A DNA stretch of 64,000 nucleotides from Antarcticimicrobium sp. (GTDB lineage Bacteria > Pseudomonadota > Alphaproteobacteria > Rhodobacterales > Rhodobacteraceae): the NCBI RefSeq assembly GCF_029212575.1, contig NZ_JARGPK010000095.1:62001-126000 (forward strand). The letters run 5' to 3'. Numbering within the stretch: the first letter of the stretch is position 1; each line of letters opens with the position of its first letter. The notes below the pieces were generated by a model that did not search any database, was not told the origin of the DNA, and saw only the letters and a program-made list of their open reading frames with translations. Of the stretch, positions 52,271 to 63,947 are shown one piece after another. A program made the translations under genes and the position numbers.

Positions 52271-52423
52271 CGAACACGCGGGAGAACCGGCCGATGGCCG
52301 GTGCCGAAGGAGCAACCGCCCCGGAAACTCTCAGGCCCAAGGGACCGTGTGTTCGGACTGACTCTGGAGAGTGGCGCCCGCGCGCCCGCCGAAGGGATAA
52401 CGATCTCAGGCGAAAGGACAGAG
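52271..52423 (+). promoter_or_regulatory. Tandem glycine riboswitch (gcvT leader)
   Basis: Two glycine aptamers in series upstream of gcvT. First aptamer: CGAACACG (52271-52278) pairs with CGTGTGTTCG (52346-52355) and encloses GGGAGAACC…GCCGAAGGAGCAA…AACTCTCAGG. Second: CTCTG (52362-52366) pairs with CAGAG (52419-52423) and encloses GCCGAAGGGATAA…ATCTCAGGCGAAAGGAC. These GCCGAAGGxGxAA / CTCAGG elements are the hallmark of the class. The gcvT start lies 88 bases downstream, so glycine should switch on gcvTHP expression. Confidence 0.95.
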
Positions 52424-52511
52424 GGGGCATCGCATGGCGGACGCAGCTCCGCCTGGAATGGGATGCCGGAGGAGTTCGTCGAGACGGCCCCGGTTGCAGA
52501 CAGGACGGGCC

Positions 52512-53636
52512 ATGACGGAACTGCTCAGAACGCCGCTCTACGATCTTCATGTGGAACTTGGCGCCAGGATGGTGCCCTTTGCCGGCTACGAGATGCCGGT
52601 TCAGTACCCCGCCGGCATCATGGCCGAGCATACCCACACCCGCGACAAGGCCGGGCTGTTCGACGTCAGCCACATGGGCCAGGCGGTGCTGCGCGGCGCC
52701 AGCTATGCCGCAAGCGCCCGCGCCTTTGAGGCGCTGGTGCCGATGAACGTGCTGGACCTGGGCGAGGGGCGGCAACGCTATGGCCTGTTCCTGAACGACA
52801 CGGGCGGCATCCTGGATGACCTGATGTTCGCCAACCGGGGCGATCACCTGTTCGTGGTGGTCAACGCCGCCTGCAAGACCGAGGATATCGCCCGCATGAC
52901 GGCGGCGCTGGAACCCGATGTTGCGGTGACCGCGCTGGAGGACCGCGCGCTCCTGGCGTTGCAGGGGCCGCGCGCCGAGGCGGTTCTGACCGAACTGGCG
53001 CCCGAGGCCGCCGCGATGCGCTTCATGGATGTGCGCACGATGGAGCTTGACGGGGTGGAGGCCTGGGTCTCGCGCTCGGGCTATACCGGCGAGGACGGCT
53101 ATGAGATTTCGGTGCCCGCCGACCGGGCCGAGCGGCTGGCGCGGGCGCTTTTGGCGCATGACGACGTAGCCCCGATCGGGCTGGGCGCGCGCGATTCGCT
53201 GCGGTTGGAGGCCGGGCTCTGCCTTTATGGCCATGATATCGATACCGAAACCCTGCCGGGAGAGGCCGGCCTTGCCTGGGCGATCCAGAAGGTCCGCCGC
53301 ACTGGCGGCGACCGCGCCGGCGGCTTTCCCGGCGCGGCGCAGGTCCTGGACCAGCTCGACAGCGGCGCGGCGCGCAAGCGCGTCGGCCTGCGCCCGGAGG
53401 GGCGCGCACCGATGCGCGAGGGGGTCGATCTTTTCGCCGCGCAAGAGGGCGGCGCGCCGGTGGGCCGGATCACCTCGGGCGGCTTCGGCCCCACCGTCGG
53501 CGCCCCCGTCGCCATGGGCTATCTGCCTGCCGACATCAGCGCCCCGGGTACGACCGTCTATGGCGAGGTTCGCGGCAAGCGGCTGCCCGCGACCGTGACC
53601 GCGCTGCCCTTCGTTCCTGCCAATTTCAAACGCTAA
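52512..53636 (+). CDS. gcvT: Glycine cleavage system aminomethyltransferase (T protein)
   Basis: 374 residues from the ATG at 52512. Family motifs: [42 protein letters not shown] (folate site), [14 protein letters not shown], and a C-terminal barrel with [21 protein letters not shown]. Catalytic Asp of the DVSH/DD region is present. It transfers the methylene group from the lipoyl arm of GcvH to tetrahydrofolate, releasing ammonia. First gene of gcvT-gcvH-gcvP under the glycine riboswitch; 23 bases to gcvH. Confidence 0.97.
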   Translation: MTELLRTPLYDLHVELGARMVPFAGYEMPVQYPAGIMAEHTHTRDKAGLFDVSHMGQAVLRGASYAASARAFEALVPMNVLDLGEGRQRYGLFLNDTGGILDDLMFANRGDHLFVVVNAACKTEDIARMTAALEPDVAVTALEDRALLALQGPRAEAVLTELAPEAAAMRFMDVRTMELDGVEAWVSRSGYTGEDGYEISVPADRAERLARALLAHDDVAPIGLGARDSLRLEAGLCLYGHDIDTETLPGEAGLAWAIQKVRRTGGDRAGGFPGAAQVLDQLDSGAARKRVGLRPEGRAPMREGVDLFAAQEGGAPVGRITSGGFGPTVGAPVAMGYLPADISAPGTTVYGEVRGKRLPATVTALPFVPANFKR

Positions 53637-53659
53637 GTCACGTCCAAGAGGGAAACCCA

Positions 53660-54019
53660 ATGAAATACACCGAAGAACACGAATGGCTGCTGCCCGAGGG
53701 CGAGCTGATCACCGTGGGCATCACCGAACACGCCGCCGAGCAACTGGGCGATGTGGTCTTTATCGAACTGCCCGAGCCCGGCACCGAGGTCACCAAGGAC
53801 GACGAGATCGTCGTGATCGAGAGCGTCAAGGCCGCCTCCGACATCCTCGCCCCGCTTGACGGCGAGATCGTCGAGGTGAACGAGGCGCTGGTCGACAACC
53901 CCGGGCTGGTCAACGAGGATGCGCTGGGCGAGGCCTGGTTCTTCAAGATGAAGGTATCCGACATGTCGCCGATGGACGACTACATGGACGAGGCCGCCTA
54001 CAAGGAATTCATCGGGTGA
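53660..54019 (+). CDS. gcvH: Glycine cleavage system H protein (lipoyl carrier)
   Basis: 119 residues, standard length. Lipoylation lysine is Lys57 in [11 protein letters not shown], flanked by the conserved acid-rich hairpin. It shuttles the aminomethyl group from GcvP to GcvT and is also a lipoylation intermediate. Located 23 bases after gcvT and 176 bases before gcvP. Cytoplasmic. Confidence 0.97.
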   Translation: MKYTEEHEWLLPEGELITVGITEHAAEQLGDVVFIELPEPGTEVTKDDEIVVIESVKAASDILAPLDGEIVEVNEALVDNPGLVNEDALGEAWFFKMKVSDMSPMDDYMDEAAYKEFIG

Positions 54020-54101
54020 GGCGCGCCCGGAAAACGGTCCAGCGGACCTTTTCCAACGCCGAACGGGCAGAGCCCCGGATAACCCGGTGATCGCCGAGTG
54101 T

Positions 54102-54136
54102 CGGGGGCGGGACGCCCCCGGCAGAAGTATTTTTTG
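54102..54136 (+). terminator. Hairpin with T-tract between gcvH and gcvP
   Basis: CGGGGGCG (54102-54109) and CGCCCCCG (54113-54120) with a 3-base loop, followed after 8 bases by TTTTTT. It may attenuate the operon or be a dispersed intergenic element common in Rhodobacteraceae. The rest of 54020-54195 carries no gene. Confidence 0.55.
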
Positions 54137-54195
54137 CAGACAAGAAGATCAGGGGCGGTGCCTTAGCGGTGCTGCCGTTGCCAGGGAAAGCTGCC

Positions 54196-57045
54196 ATGAC
54201 CTACACGCCCACCGATTACCTGCCCTATGACTTCGCCAACCGGCGCCATATCGGCCCCTCGCCCAAGGAGATGGACGAGATGCTCGCCGTGGTCGGCGCC
54301 GACAGCCTCGCGGATCTGGTCGACCAGACCGTGCCCAAGGCGATCCGCCAGGCATCCAAGCTGGATTTTGGCAAGCCCAAGTCCGAGCGCGAGCTGCTCT
54401 GGTACCTGCGCCGGGTGGCGGAGAAGAACAAGGTCCTGACCTCGCTGATCGGGCAGGGTTATCACGGCACGGTGACGCCGCCGGCGATCCAGCGCAACAT
54501 CCTGGAAAACCCGGCCTGGTACACCGCCTATACCCCCTATCAGCCGGAAATCAGCCAGGGCCGGCTGGAGGCGCTGCTGAACTTCCAGACCATGATCAGC
54601 GACCTGACCGGGCTCGAGGTCGCCAATGCCTCGCTGCTGGACGAGGCAACCGCCTGCGCCGAGGCGATGACCATGGCGCAGCGGGTGGCGAAATCGAAGG
54701 CCAAGGCGTTTTTCGTCGATGAAAACTGCCACCCGCAGAACATCGCGGTGATGCGGACCCGTGCCGCGCCGTTGGGGATCGAGGTGATCGTGGACGCGCC
54801 GGAGGATCTGGAGGCCGACAAGGTCTTCGCCGCGATCTTCCAATACCCGGGCACCTACGGCCACCTGGGCGATTTTTCCGCCCCGATCGCCGCGCTGCAT
54901 GAGGCAAAGGCGGTGGCGATCATGGCGGCCGACCCGATGGCGCTGACCCTGCTGAAGGAACCCGGCGCAATGGGTGCCGACATTGCCGTCGGCAGCGTCC
55001 AGCGGTTCGGCGTTCCGATGGGCTTTGGCGGCCCGCACGCCGCCTACATGGCCTGCCGCGACGCGTTCAAACGCAACATGCCGGGCCGGATCGTCGGCGT
55101 CAGCGTCGACAGCCACGGCAACCGCGCCTATCGGCTGTCGCTGCAGACCCGCGAACAGCATATCCGCCGCGAAAAGGCGACCTCCAACGTCTGCACGGCG
55201 CAGGCGCTGCTGGCGGTGATGGCCTCGTTCTACGCGGTGTTCCACGGCCCCGAGGGGCTGCGCGCCATCGCCCAGCGCATCCACCGCAAGACCGCGCGGC
55301 TGGCCGCCGGGCTGGAGGCGGCCGGCTTCAAGGTGGAACCGGAAACCTTTTTCGACACCATCACCGTCGATGTCGGCCTGTTGCAGCGCGGCGTGCTGCA
55401 GGCCGCCGTGCGCGAGGGGGTGAACCTGCGCCGGGTGGGCAGTTCCAAGGTCGGCATCACGCTGGACGAACAGACCCGCCCGGACACCATCGAGGCGGTC
55501 TGGCGCGCCTTTGGCATCATCATGGAGGCCGACCCGAGCGAGGTCGAGTATCGCCTGCCGGATGCTCTGTTGCGTGAAAGCCCCTATCTGGAGCACCCGA
55601 TCTTCCACATGAACCGGGCCGAGACCGAGATGATGCGCTACATGCGCCGGCTGGCCGACCGCGACCTGGCGCTGGACCGGGCGATGATCCCGTTGGGGTC
55701 GTGCACGATGAAGCTGAACGCGGCGGCCGAGATGATGCCGATCTCCTGGCCCGAGTTTTCCGACCTGCACCCCTTCGTGCCCGCCGACCAGGCCCGCGGC
55801 TATGCCGAGATGATCGCCGATCTCTCCGCCAAGCTGTGCCAGATCACCGGATACTCCGCCTTTTCGATGCAGCCCAATTCCGGCGCACAGGGGGAATACG
55901 CCGGTCTTCTGACCATCTCGGCCTGGCACCGGGCGAACGGGCAGGGGCATCGCAAGGTCTGCCTGATCCCGGTCAGCGCCCATGGCACCAACCCGGCCAG
56001 CGCCCATATGGTGGGCTGGGATGTGGTGGTGGTGAAATCGGCCGAAAACGGCGATATCGACCTCGACGATTTCCGCGCCAAGGCCGAGAAACACGCCGAC
56101 AATCTCGCCGCCTGCATGATCACCTACCCCTCGACCCACGGGGTGTTCGAGGAAACCGTGCGCGAGGTCTGCCAGATCACCCATGATCACGGCGGCCAGG
56201 TCTATATCGACGGCGCCAACCTGAACGCGATGGTGGGGCTTGCCCGGCCCGGCGACGTCGGCGGCGACGTCAGCCACCTGAACCTGCACAAGACCTTTGC
56301 GATCCCGCATGGCGGCGGCGGTCCCGGCATGGGACCGATCGGCGTGCAGGAGCATCTGGTGCCGCATCTGCCCGGCCATCCCCATACCGGCGGCACAGAG
56401 GGGCCGGTCTCGGGCGCGCCGTTCGGCTCGGCCTCGATCCTGGCGATCAGCTGGGCCTATTGCCTGATGATGGGCGGCGAGGGGCTGACCCAGGCCACCC
56501 GCGTGGCGATCCTCAATGGCAACTACATCGCCAAGCGGCTCGAGGGCGCCTATGACGTGCTCTACAAGGGCGGCCAGGGCCGGGTGGCGCATGAGTGCAT
56601 CATTGACACCCGCCCCTTTGCCGACAGCGCCGGCGTCACCGTCGATGACATCGCCAAGCGGCTGATGGATTGCGGCTTTCACGCGCCGACGATGAGCTGG
56701 CCGGTCGCCGGCACCCTGATGATCGAGCCCACCGAGAGCGAGACCAAGGCCGAGCTTGACCGGTTCTGCGACGCCATGCTGGCGATCCGCGAGGAGATCC
56801 GCGCCATCGAGGAAGGCCGGATGGACGCCGAGAACAACCCGCTGAGGAACGCGCCGCACACCATGGAGGACCTGGTCAGGGAGTGGGAGCGCCCCTATTC
56901 CCGCGAACAGGGCTGCTTCCCGCCGGGCGCGTTCCGGGTCGACAAGTACTGGCCGCCGGTCAACCGGGTCGACAATGCCTGGGGCGACCGGCACCTGGTC
57001 TGCACCTGCCCGCCGGTCGCGGATTACGCCGAGGCGGCAGAGTAA
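54196..57045 (+). CDS. gcvP: Glycine dehydrogenase (decarboxylating), P protein
   Basis: 949 residues from the ATG at 54196 with AGGGAAAG upstream. A single fused P protein: an N-terminal half (about 1-430) and a C-terminal half that holds the PLP lysine, Lys699, in [18 protein letters not shown]. Other landmarks: [14 protein letters not shown] at the N-terminus and [12 protein letters not shown] near 500. It decarboxylates glycine and loads the aminomethyl group on GcvH. Third gene under the glycine riboswitch; a perfect palindrome terminates it downstream. Confidence 0.97.
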   Translation: MTYTPTDYLPYDFANRRHIGPSPKEMDEMLAVVGADSLADLVDQTVPKAIRQASKLDFGKPKSERELLWYLRRVAEKNKVLTSLIGQGYHGTVTPPAIQRNILENPAWYTAYTPYQPEISQGRLEALLNFQTMISDLTGLEVANASLLDEATACAEAMTMAQRVAKSKAKAFFVDENCHPQNIAVMRTRAAPLGIEVIVDAPEDLEADKVFAAIFQYPGTYGHLGDFSAPIAALHEAKAVAIMAADPMALTLLKEPGAMGADIAVGSVQRFGVPMGFGGPHAAYMACRDAFKRNMPGRIVGVSVDSHGNRAYRLSLQTREQHIRREKATSNVCTAQALLAVMASFYAVFHGPEGLRAIAQRIHRKTARLAAGLEAAGFKVEPETFFDTITVDVGLLQRGVLQAAVREGVNLRRVGSSKVGITLDEQTRPDTIEAVWRAFGIIMEADPSEVEYRLPDALLRESPYLEHPIFHMNRAETEMMRYMRRLADRDLALDRAMIPLGSCTMKLNAAAEMMPISWPEFSDLHPFVPADQARGYAEMIADLSAKLCQITGYSAFSMQPNSGAQGEYAGLLTISAWHRANGQGHRKVCLIPVSAHGTNPASAHMVGWDVVVVKSAENGDIDLDDFRAKAEKHADNLAACMITYPSTHGVFEETVREVCQITHDHGGQVYIDGANLNAMVGLARPGDVGGDVSHLNLHKTFAIPHGGGGPGMGPIGVQEHLVPHLPGHPHTGGTEGPVSGAPFGSASILAISWAYCLMMGGEGLTQATRVAILNGNYIAKRLEGAYDVLYKGGQGRVAHECIIDTRPFADSAGVTVDDIAKRLMDCGFHAPTMSWPVAGTLMIEPTESETKAELDRFCDAMLAIREEIRAIEEGRMDAENNPLRNAPHTMEDLVREWERPYSREQGCFPPGAFRVDKYWPPVNRVDNAWGDRHLVCTCPPVADYAEAAE

Positions 57046-57349
57046 CGCGCGACGGGGCGGATCATGTGATCCGCCCTTTCGTTGCCCGGCGGGGCATTCG
57101 GGCGCCCGAATCAATGTCGCCCCGGGTCGAACCTTGGCGGGAATTGCCACCAGTTTTGCGTGTCGAAATTCCCGTTCGCAAATGCAGGTGCCGTCACGTT
57201 TCTCCTGCGGTGGAAGAAAACGCTTTGAATTTCAGGGGATGCACCCTGTGACGTTCCGTTATCGCGCTGGACATTCATCGCGCCGCCGCGCAGTCTTTGC
57301 CCAGGGCGCAGCGTCGGCTTTCAGTCGGCCAGACGGGAGGAGAGCCAAG
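57046..57349. other. Intergenic region after gcvP
   Basis: 304 bases without a supported gene between gcvP and the acyl-CoA dehydrogenase. Apart from the palindrome at 57055-57076 and the ribosome site GGGAGGAGA just before 57350, I see no other structure. The frame that runs through it into the dehydrogenase is not supported as coding. Confidence 0.6.
57055..57076 (+). terminator. Intrinsic terminator after gcvP
   Basis: A perfect palindrome, GGGCGGATCA / TGATCCGCCC, separated by two bases and followed by TTTCGTT, starting 10 bases after the gcvP stop. Confidence 0.75.
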
Positions 57350-58585
<1,236 letters not shown>

Positions 58586-58612
58586 GCGGCACAGCCGCCG
58601 GAGGCATGATCA

Positions 58613-58638
58613 GGCGGCCCCCCGGGGCCGCCTTTTTT
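58613..58638 (+). terminator. Rho-independent terminator after acyl-CoA dehydrogenase
   Basis: GGCGGCCCC (58613-58621) pairs with GGGGCCGCC (58624-58632), followed by TTTTTT (58633-58638). A textbook intrinsic terminator. Confidence 0.92.
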
Positions 58639-58682
58639 GTTGCCCGGGTTCCGTCGCGGCACCCCCGCCAAGGTTCATCTCC

Positions 58683-58716
58683 CCGTCACATAGTTTCACC
58701 CAACTGTCATCTGTCC
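58683..58716 (+). promoter_or_regulatory. Candidate Pho box upstream of ugpB
   Basis: Three TCA-centred direct repeats at 10 and 11 base spacing (CCGTCAC…TTTCACC…CTGTCAT), about 100 bases upstream of ugpB. The last copy is a perfect CTGTCAT half-site. This resembles the PhoB target of phosphate-starvation genes, and ugp genes are a known Pho target in other bacteria; function here is inferred. Confidence 0.5.
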
Positions 58717-58816
58717 TTCCTATGCACCGCGCAGCGGGCACCGATCCTGCCTTGCCAGTTTCAATGACGGGCCTGGGGTGGGGGCGCCCCCATCAGCCAT
58801 GCCCAAGGAGAACGAG

Positions 58817-60130
58817 ATGACCCTCAAGACCATTCTGACGGCCACCACGGCCCTCGCCATCGCCGCCCCGGCCTTTGCCGCCGACAAGGCACAGGTGCAG
58901 TTCTGGCACGCCATGGGTGGCGAACTGGGCAAGATCGTCGACAAGTTCGCGTCCGAGTATAACGCAGGCTCTGAGACCTGCCGGATCAACGCCATCTACA
59001 AGGGCAACTATACCGAGAACATGACCGCCGCGATCGCCGCCTTCCGCGCCGGCGAGCAGCCTCACGTCGTACAGGTGTTCGAGGTGGGCACCGCCACCAT
59101 GATGGCCGCCGAGGACAAGGGCGCAGTCTATCCGGTCTACAAGCTGATGAAAGATGCCGGCGTCAATTTCGACCAGTCCGCCTATCTGCCGGCCGTCATC
59201 TCCTATTACACCGACACCGACAACAACCTGCTGTCGCTGCCCTTCAACAGCTCGACCCCGGTGATGTGGTACAACAAGACCGCGCTGGACGCCGCCGGCG
59301 TTGCCGTGCCCACCACCTGGAACGAGGTCGAAACCGCCGCCCGCGCCCTGAAAGCCAACGGGGTCGAAAAGCCGTTCTCGATGGGCTGGCAGTCCTGGAC
59401 CCAGATCGAAAACTACTCGGCCTGGCACAACCTGCCGATGGCGAGTGAGGAAAATGGCTTTGCCTCGCTCAAGACCGGGTTCACCTTCAACAACGATGCC
59501 GTGGTCAATCACATCCAGCGCATCGCCGACATGGGCAAAGAGGGCCTGTTCGGCTACGGCGGCCGCCGGGGCGACTCGCGCGGGATGTTCGTGAACGGCG
59601 AAACCGCGCTGTGGATCAACTCCTCGGCCTATTACGGCGGCTTCAAGACCGACATCACTGACTTCGAGTTCGGCCAGACCATGCTGCCGCTGGACACCGC
59701 GGTTGCGGATGCGCCGCAGAACTCGATCATCGGTGGCGCCACCCTGTGGGTACTGAACGGCCACAAAAGCGACGAGTACAAATGCGTCGCCGAGTTCTTC
59801 AAATATGTCTCCGAGCCCGAGCAGCAGGCATTCTGGCACCAGAACACCGGCTATGTTCCGATCACCACCGCCGCCTATGACCTGTCCAAGGAGCAAGGTT
59901 TTTACGAGACCGATCCCGGCACCGACACCGCGATCAAGCAGCTGTCGCTGAACGCGCCGACCCCGAACTCCAAGGGAATCCGCTTCGGCAATTTCGTGCA
60001 GGCGCGCGACATTATCAACGAAGAGCTGGAGGCCGTCTGGGTCGGCGACAAGACCGCGCGCGAGGCGCTGGATGCGGCGGTCAAACGCGGCAACGCCCTG
60101 CTGCGCAAGTTCGAAGACGCCAACTCCTGA
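58817..60130 (+). CDS. ugpB: sn-Glycerol-3-phosphate ABC transporter substrate-binding protein
   Basis: 437 residues from the ATG at 58817 (AAGGAG 10 bases upstream). A signal peptide (about 1-22, ending PAFAAD) exports it to the periplasm. UgpB landmarks: VQFWHAMGGELGKIVD, ATMMAAEDKGAVYPVYKLM, and WYNKTALDAAGVAVPTTW, with the C-terminal GIRFGNFVQARDII segment. Delivers glycerol 3-phosphate (and perhaps glycerophosphodiesters) to UgpAE. First of four genes. Confidence 0.93.
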   Translation: MTLKTILTATTALAIAAPAFAADKAQVQFWHAMGGELGKIVDKFASEYNAGSETCRINAIYKGNYTENMTAAIAAFRAGEQPHVVQVFEVGTATMMAAEDKGAVYPVYKLMKDAGVNFDQSAYLPAVISYYTDTDNNLLSLPFNSSTPVMWYNKTALDAAGVAVPTTWNEVETAARALKANGVEKPFSMGWQSWTQIENYSAWHNLPMASEENGFASLKTGFTFNNDAVVNHIQRIADMGKEGLFGYGGRRGDSRGMFVNGETALWINSSAYYGGFKTDITDFEFGQTMLPLDTAVADAPQNSIIGGATLWVLNGHKSDEYKCVAEFFKYVSEPEQQAFWHQNTGYVPITTAAYDLSKEQGFYETDPGTDTAIKQLSLNAPTPNSKGIRFGNFVQARDIINEELEAVWVGDKTAREALDAAVKRGNALLRKFEDANS

Positions 60131-60145
60131 CATCAGAAACGACGC

Positions 60146-60168
60146 GGGCGGCCCGGATCGGGTCGCCC
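60146..60168 (+). other. Hairpin between ugpB and ugpA
   Basis: GGGCGGCCCG and CGGGTCGCCC form a 10-base stem (one G-U pair) with a GAT loop, 15 bases after the ugpB stop. Such structures usually stabilise the binding-protein mRNA or lower downstream expression so that ugpB is made in excess. Confidence 0.6.
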
Positions 60169-60189
60169 CTGTCCTTAACGGCCTGACCC

Positions 60190-61071
60190 ATGCAGAAACG
60201 TGTTATCTTTCGCTCCAAGTCGCTGCCCTATCTGCTGGTTCTGCCGCAGATCGTGATCACCCTGCTGTTCTTCTTCTGGCCCTCCTACCAGGCGCTGGAA
60301 AGTTCGTTCTTCATCGAAGACGCTTTCGGCTTTTCGCGCGAATGGGTTGGCTTGCGCAACTATGCCGAGCTGTTCGCTGATCCCGGATACCTGAGATCCT
60401 TTCGCACCACGCTGGTCTTTGGCCTGTCGGTGGCGGCGCTGGCGCTGGGAATGTCTTTGGGGTTGGCGGTGGCGGCGAACCGGGTGCTGCGCGCCGCGCA
60501 GATCTATCGCACCTTGTTGATCTGGCCCTATGCGGTGGCCCCGGCGCTGGCTGGCGTGATCTGGTATTTCCTGATGAACCCGTCGATGGGCATCGTCGCC
60601 TATTGGCTCGACGGGCTGGGAGTGGAGTGGAACCACTATGTCAACGGCGATCAGGCACTGCTTCTGGTGGTGATCGCCGCCGCTTGGAAACAGGTCAGCT
60701 ACAACTTCCTGTTCTTCCTCGCCGGTCTGCAAAGCATCCCGAAATCGCTGATCGAGGCCGCCGCCATCGACCGCGCCGGTCCGATCCGCCGGTTCTGGAC
60801 GATCACGCTGCCGCTGCTGTCGCCGACGACGTTTTTCCTGCTGGTGGTCAACCTCGTCTATGCCTTCTTCGATACCTTCGCGCTGATCCATGCCACCACC
60901 GAGGGCGGCCCGGCCGATGCCACCTCGGTGCTGGTGTTCCGGGTCTATAACACCGGCTTCATAGGGCAGGACTATGGCTCAAGCGCGGCGCAGTCGGTGG
61001 TGCTGATGACCTTGGTGATTGGCATGACCTTCGTCCAGTTCCGCTACGTCGAGCGCAAGGTGACCTACTGA
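60190..61071 (+). CDS. ugpA: Glycerol-3-phosphate ABC transporter permease
   Basis: 293 residues with six predicted membrane helices. The EAA loop reads [23 protein letters not shown], the cytoplasmic contact to UgpC. N-terminal [21 protein letters not shown] matches UgpA. Its stop overlaps the ugpE start by one base (TGATG), so the two permeases are coupled. Confidence 0.93.
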   Translation: MQKRVIFRSKSLPYLLVLPQIVITLLFFFWPSYQALESSFFIEDAFGFSREWVGLRNYAELFADPGYLRSFRTTLVFGLSVAALALGMSLGLAVAANRVLRAAQIYRTLLIWPYAVAPALAGVIWYFLMNPSMGIVAYWLDGLGVEWNHYVNGDQALLLVVIAAAWKQVSYNFLFFLAGLQSIPKSLIEAAAIDRAGPIRRFWTITLPLLSPTTFFLLVVNLVYAFFDTFALIHATTEGGPADATSVLVFRVYNTGFIGQDYGSSAAQSVVLMTLVIGMTFVQFRYVERKVTY

Positions 61072-61919
61072 TGGTCGAGAACCGCCCGATCCTGAACTTT
61101 ATCACCCACGCGGCGCTGATCCTCGGCGTGCTGTTTCTGTGCTTTCCGGTCTGGATGGCGCTGACCGCCTCCACCCACGCGCCCGAGGCGCTGTCGAAAT
61201 CCCCGATCCCGATGTGGTTCGGCAACCAGGGCTGGGAAAACTACACTCAGCTTCTGTCCGCCGGGCTGCCCGCGGCGGGCGGCGTGCCGCTGGGCCGGAT
61301 GATGCTGAACAGCCTGGTCATGGCGCTGGGCATCACCCTGGGCAAGATCGCGGTGTCGATCCTGTCCGCCTATGCCATCGTCTATTTCCGCTTGCCGTTC
61401 CGCATGGGGTTCTTCTGGATGATCTTCGTCACCCTGATGCTGCCGGTCGAGGTGCGCATCCTGCCCACCTTCGACGTGGTGACGAAACTGGGAATGCTCA
61501 ACACCTATGCCGGGCTGATCGTGCCGCTGATCGCCTCGGCCACCGCCACCTTCCTGTTCCGGCAGTTCTTCCTCACCATCCCGGATGAGCTGGTCGAGGC
61601 CGCCCGCATCGACCGCGCCGGCCCGATCCGGTTCTTCCTCGACATCCTGCTGCCGATGAGCCGCACCAATATCGCAGCACTTTTCATCATCCTCTTCATC
61701 TACGGCTGGAATCAGTACCTCTGGCCGCTCTTGGTGACCACCGACGAGGGGCTCTACACCGTCGTCATGGGTATCCAGCGGATGGTCAATTCCGGGGAAT
61801 CCCTGCCGGTCTGGCATTACGTGATGGGCACCGCCGTGCTGGGCATGATCCCGCCGGTGGTGGTCGTGGTGGCGATGCAGAAATTCTTCGTAAAAGGCCT
61901 GGTCGAAAGCGAGAAATAA
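61071..61919 (+). CDS. ugpE: Glycerol-3-phosphate ABC transporter permease
   Basis: 282 residues, about six membrane helices. The EAA loop [24 protein letters not shown] lies near residues 175-198. N-terminus matches UgpE ([21 protein letters not shown]). Ends 4 bases before ugpC. Forms the channel with UgpA. Confidence 0.93.
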   Translation: MVENRPILNFITHAALILGVLFLCFPVWMALTASTHAPEALSKSPIPMWFGNQGWENYTQLLSAGLPAAGGVPLGRMMLNSLVMALGITLGKIAVSILSAYAIVYFRLPFRMGFFWMIFVTLMLPVEVRILPTFDVVTKLGMLNTYAGLIVPLIASATATFLFRQFFLTIPDELVEAARIDRAGPIRFFLDILLPMSRTNIAALFIILFIYGWNQYLWPLLVTTDEGLYTVVMGIQRMVNSGESLPVWHYVMGTAVLGMIPPVVVVVAMQKFFVKGLVESEK

Positions 61920-61923
61920 CAAC

Positions 61924-62676
<753 letters not shown>

Positions 62677-62694
<18 letters not shown>

Positions 62695-63019
62695 GGGCGC
62701 GCCGGCGCTGTCCTTCGGCCTTGACCTGCCGGGCCCGGCAGGCCAACGCATCGCGCTGGGCATCCGGCCGGAGCATCTGGAACTGGCCCCGGAGAGCGGT
62801 GGCGCGGGCATGTTCCAGCTTTCGGTCAGTTTCATCGAGCAACTGGGCGCCGACACCGTGGTGCATGGCGCCGTGGCCGGAACCGCGGCGCCGCTGGTGG
62901 TGCGGCTGGCCGGGGTGCAACGGCAGCAGGCCGGGGCGGTGATGCCGCTGCGCTGCGCGGCCGAGGATCTGCATCTCTTCGATGCCGAAACCGGGCAGCG
63001 GCTGGGATCGGGCGCGTAG
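62677..63019 (+). pseudogene. ugpC: Out-of-frame C-terminal (TOBE) part of ugpC
   Basis: Read one base forward of ugpC, this stretch encodes [18 protein letters not shown], then ALGIRPEHLELAPE (the IRPEH motif of MalK-type regulatory domains), and continues to AAEDLHLFDAETGQRLGSGA before a stop. Joined to the upstream frame it gives about 364 residues, the normal UgpC length. Internal ATG at 62810 would give a short independent protein, which is less likely. Confidence 0.85.
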
Positions 63020-63061
63020 CCAGCCTTTTCCCGGTCCGCGCCAGGCGCGGCGCGAACAGCC

Positions 63062-63148
63062 CTGTCACCCCGCCTGCGCGGGGATGACAGCGTGCTTTCG
63101 CCAGGAACAGGGCGTGTGGCGCAGATGGCGGGCTGAAACCCGCCCTAC
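63062..63148. repeat. Palindromic intergenic repeat, copy 1
   Basis: Begins with the palindrome CTGTCACCCCGC…GCGGGGATGACAG (63062-63090) and ends with ATGGCGGGCTGAAACCCGCCCTAC (63125-63148), itself a hairpin. The first part resembles the widely dispersed GTCATCCCCGCG repeat and the second the GGCGGGCTGAAGCCCGCC element. Confidence 0.8.
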
Positions 63149-63207
63149 GGGGTCACGCGAATGCGGGGCCTCCCACATTTGGTGCCTTGGCCAACCGATC
63201 CCTGCCC

Positions 63208-63278
63208 GCGCGGGGATGACAGCATGCTTTCCCAAGGGACAAGGTATCTCACAAATGGCGGGCTGAAGCCCGCCCTAC
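63208..63278. repeat. Palindromic intergenic repeat, copy 2
   Basis: GCGCGGGGATGACAG (63208-63222) and ATGGCGGGCTGAAGCCCGCCCTAC (63255-63278) repeat the two conserved cores of copy 1 at a distance of 130-132 bases. The sequence between the cores has diverged, so the pair is an old tandem duplication or two insertions of one element. Confidence 0.8.
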
Positions 63279-63293
63279 CGGGGCGCGCAGCCC

Positions 63294-63315
63294 GTAGGCC
63301 GGGCTTCAGCCCGGC
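63294..63315. repeat. Palindromic intergenic repeat, inverted half-copy
   Basis: GTAGGCCGGGCTTCAGCCCGGC, in inverted orientation relative to the cores ending the two upstream copies, with base changes that keep the hairpin pairing. Confidence 0.7.
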
Positions 63316-63407
63316 ACCGCATCCCACCCATTGCCGACAAAACACAATCGAGGGCAGTGCGCCTTGAGGTCGGGCAAGGCCGGGAAGGCCTGTTCCGTGC
63401 CTTGCGC

Positions 63408-63947
63408 TCACTCCCCCTCGAAGGAACACAGGGCATGAACATCCATGCCCAACCCCTCCAGCACCCTGCGCCCGCCCAGGTCGGGAAGGTCGATGACGAA
63501 GGCGCAGCTGACGATATCGCCGCCCAGCCGCTCGATCAGCTTGATGCCGGCCGCGGCGGTGCCGCCGGTGGCCAAAAGATCGTCCACGACAAGGATCTTT
63601 TCCCCCGGCGCGATGGCGTCGTCATGGATCTCGACGATGGCCTCGCCGTATTCCAGCTTGTAATCCTGGCTGATCGTGGTGCCGGGCAGCTTGCCCTTCT
63701 TGCGGATTGGCACGAAGCCGACTGAAAGCTGGTGCGCGATCGCCCCGCCCAGGATGAAGCCGCGCGCCTCCAGCCCCACCACCTTGTCGATGCGCTCGCC
63801 CGCGTAGGGATGCAGCATCTGGTCGATCGCCATGCGAAAACCGCGCGGATCGGCGAACAGCGTGGTCACATCGCGGAACATGATCCCCTCGTGCGGAAAG
63901 TCCACGATGGTACGGATGTAATCCTTGACGGATGCGGGTTTGGCCAT
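63408..63947 (-). CDS. apt: Adenine phosphoribosyltransferase
   Basis: 179 residues, normal length. The PRPP-binding motif [14 protein letters not shown] (about 117-130), the N-terminal [16 protein letters not shown] and the flexible loop [14 protein letters not shown] are present. Converts adenine and PRPP to AMP in purine salvage. Convergent with the ugp operon. The 53 bases beyond its start to the window edge show no gene that I can support. Confidence 0.97.
   Translation of the reverse strand: MAKPASVKDYIRTIVDFPHEGIMFRDVTTLFADPRGFRMAIDQMLHPYAGERIDKVVGLEARGFILGGAIAHQLSVGFVPIRKKGKLPGTTISQDYKLEYGEAIVEIHDDAIAPGEKILVVDDLLATGGTAAAGIKLIERLGGDIVSCAFVIDLPDLGGRRVLEGLGMDVHALCSFEGE

Larger units (their letters stand above)
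63020..63407. other. Intergenic region with three palindromic repeat elements
   Basis: 388 bases between the convergent ugpC and apt genes, with no supported gene. It consists largely of REP-like elements: two diverged copies of a unit of about 130 bases and a third, inverted half-copy. See the separate repeat entries. Confidence 0.75.

Noticed and set aside
49305-53660. Long minus-strand frame continuous with the IclR gene
   Set aside because: Upstream of the IclR start it only mirrors the Rieske, ligase, riboswitch and gcvT sequences on the opposite strand.
54163-57150. Long minus-strand frame opposite gcvP
   Set aside because: Antisense shadow of a highly conserved gene; composition is His/Gly/Arg-rich and no family is recognisable.
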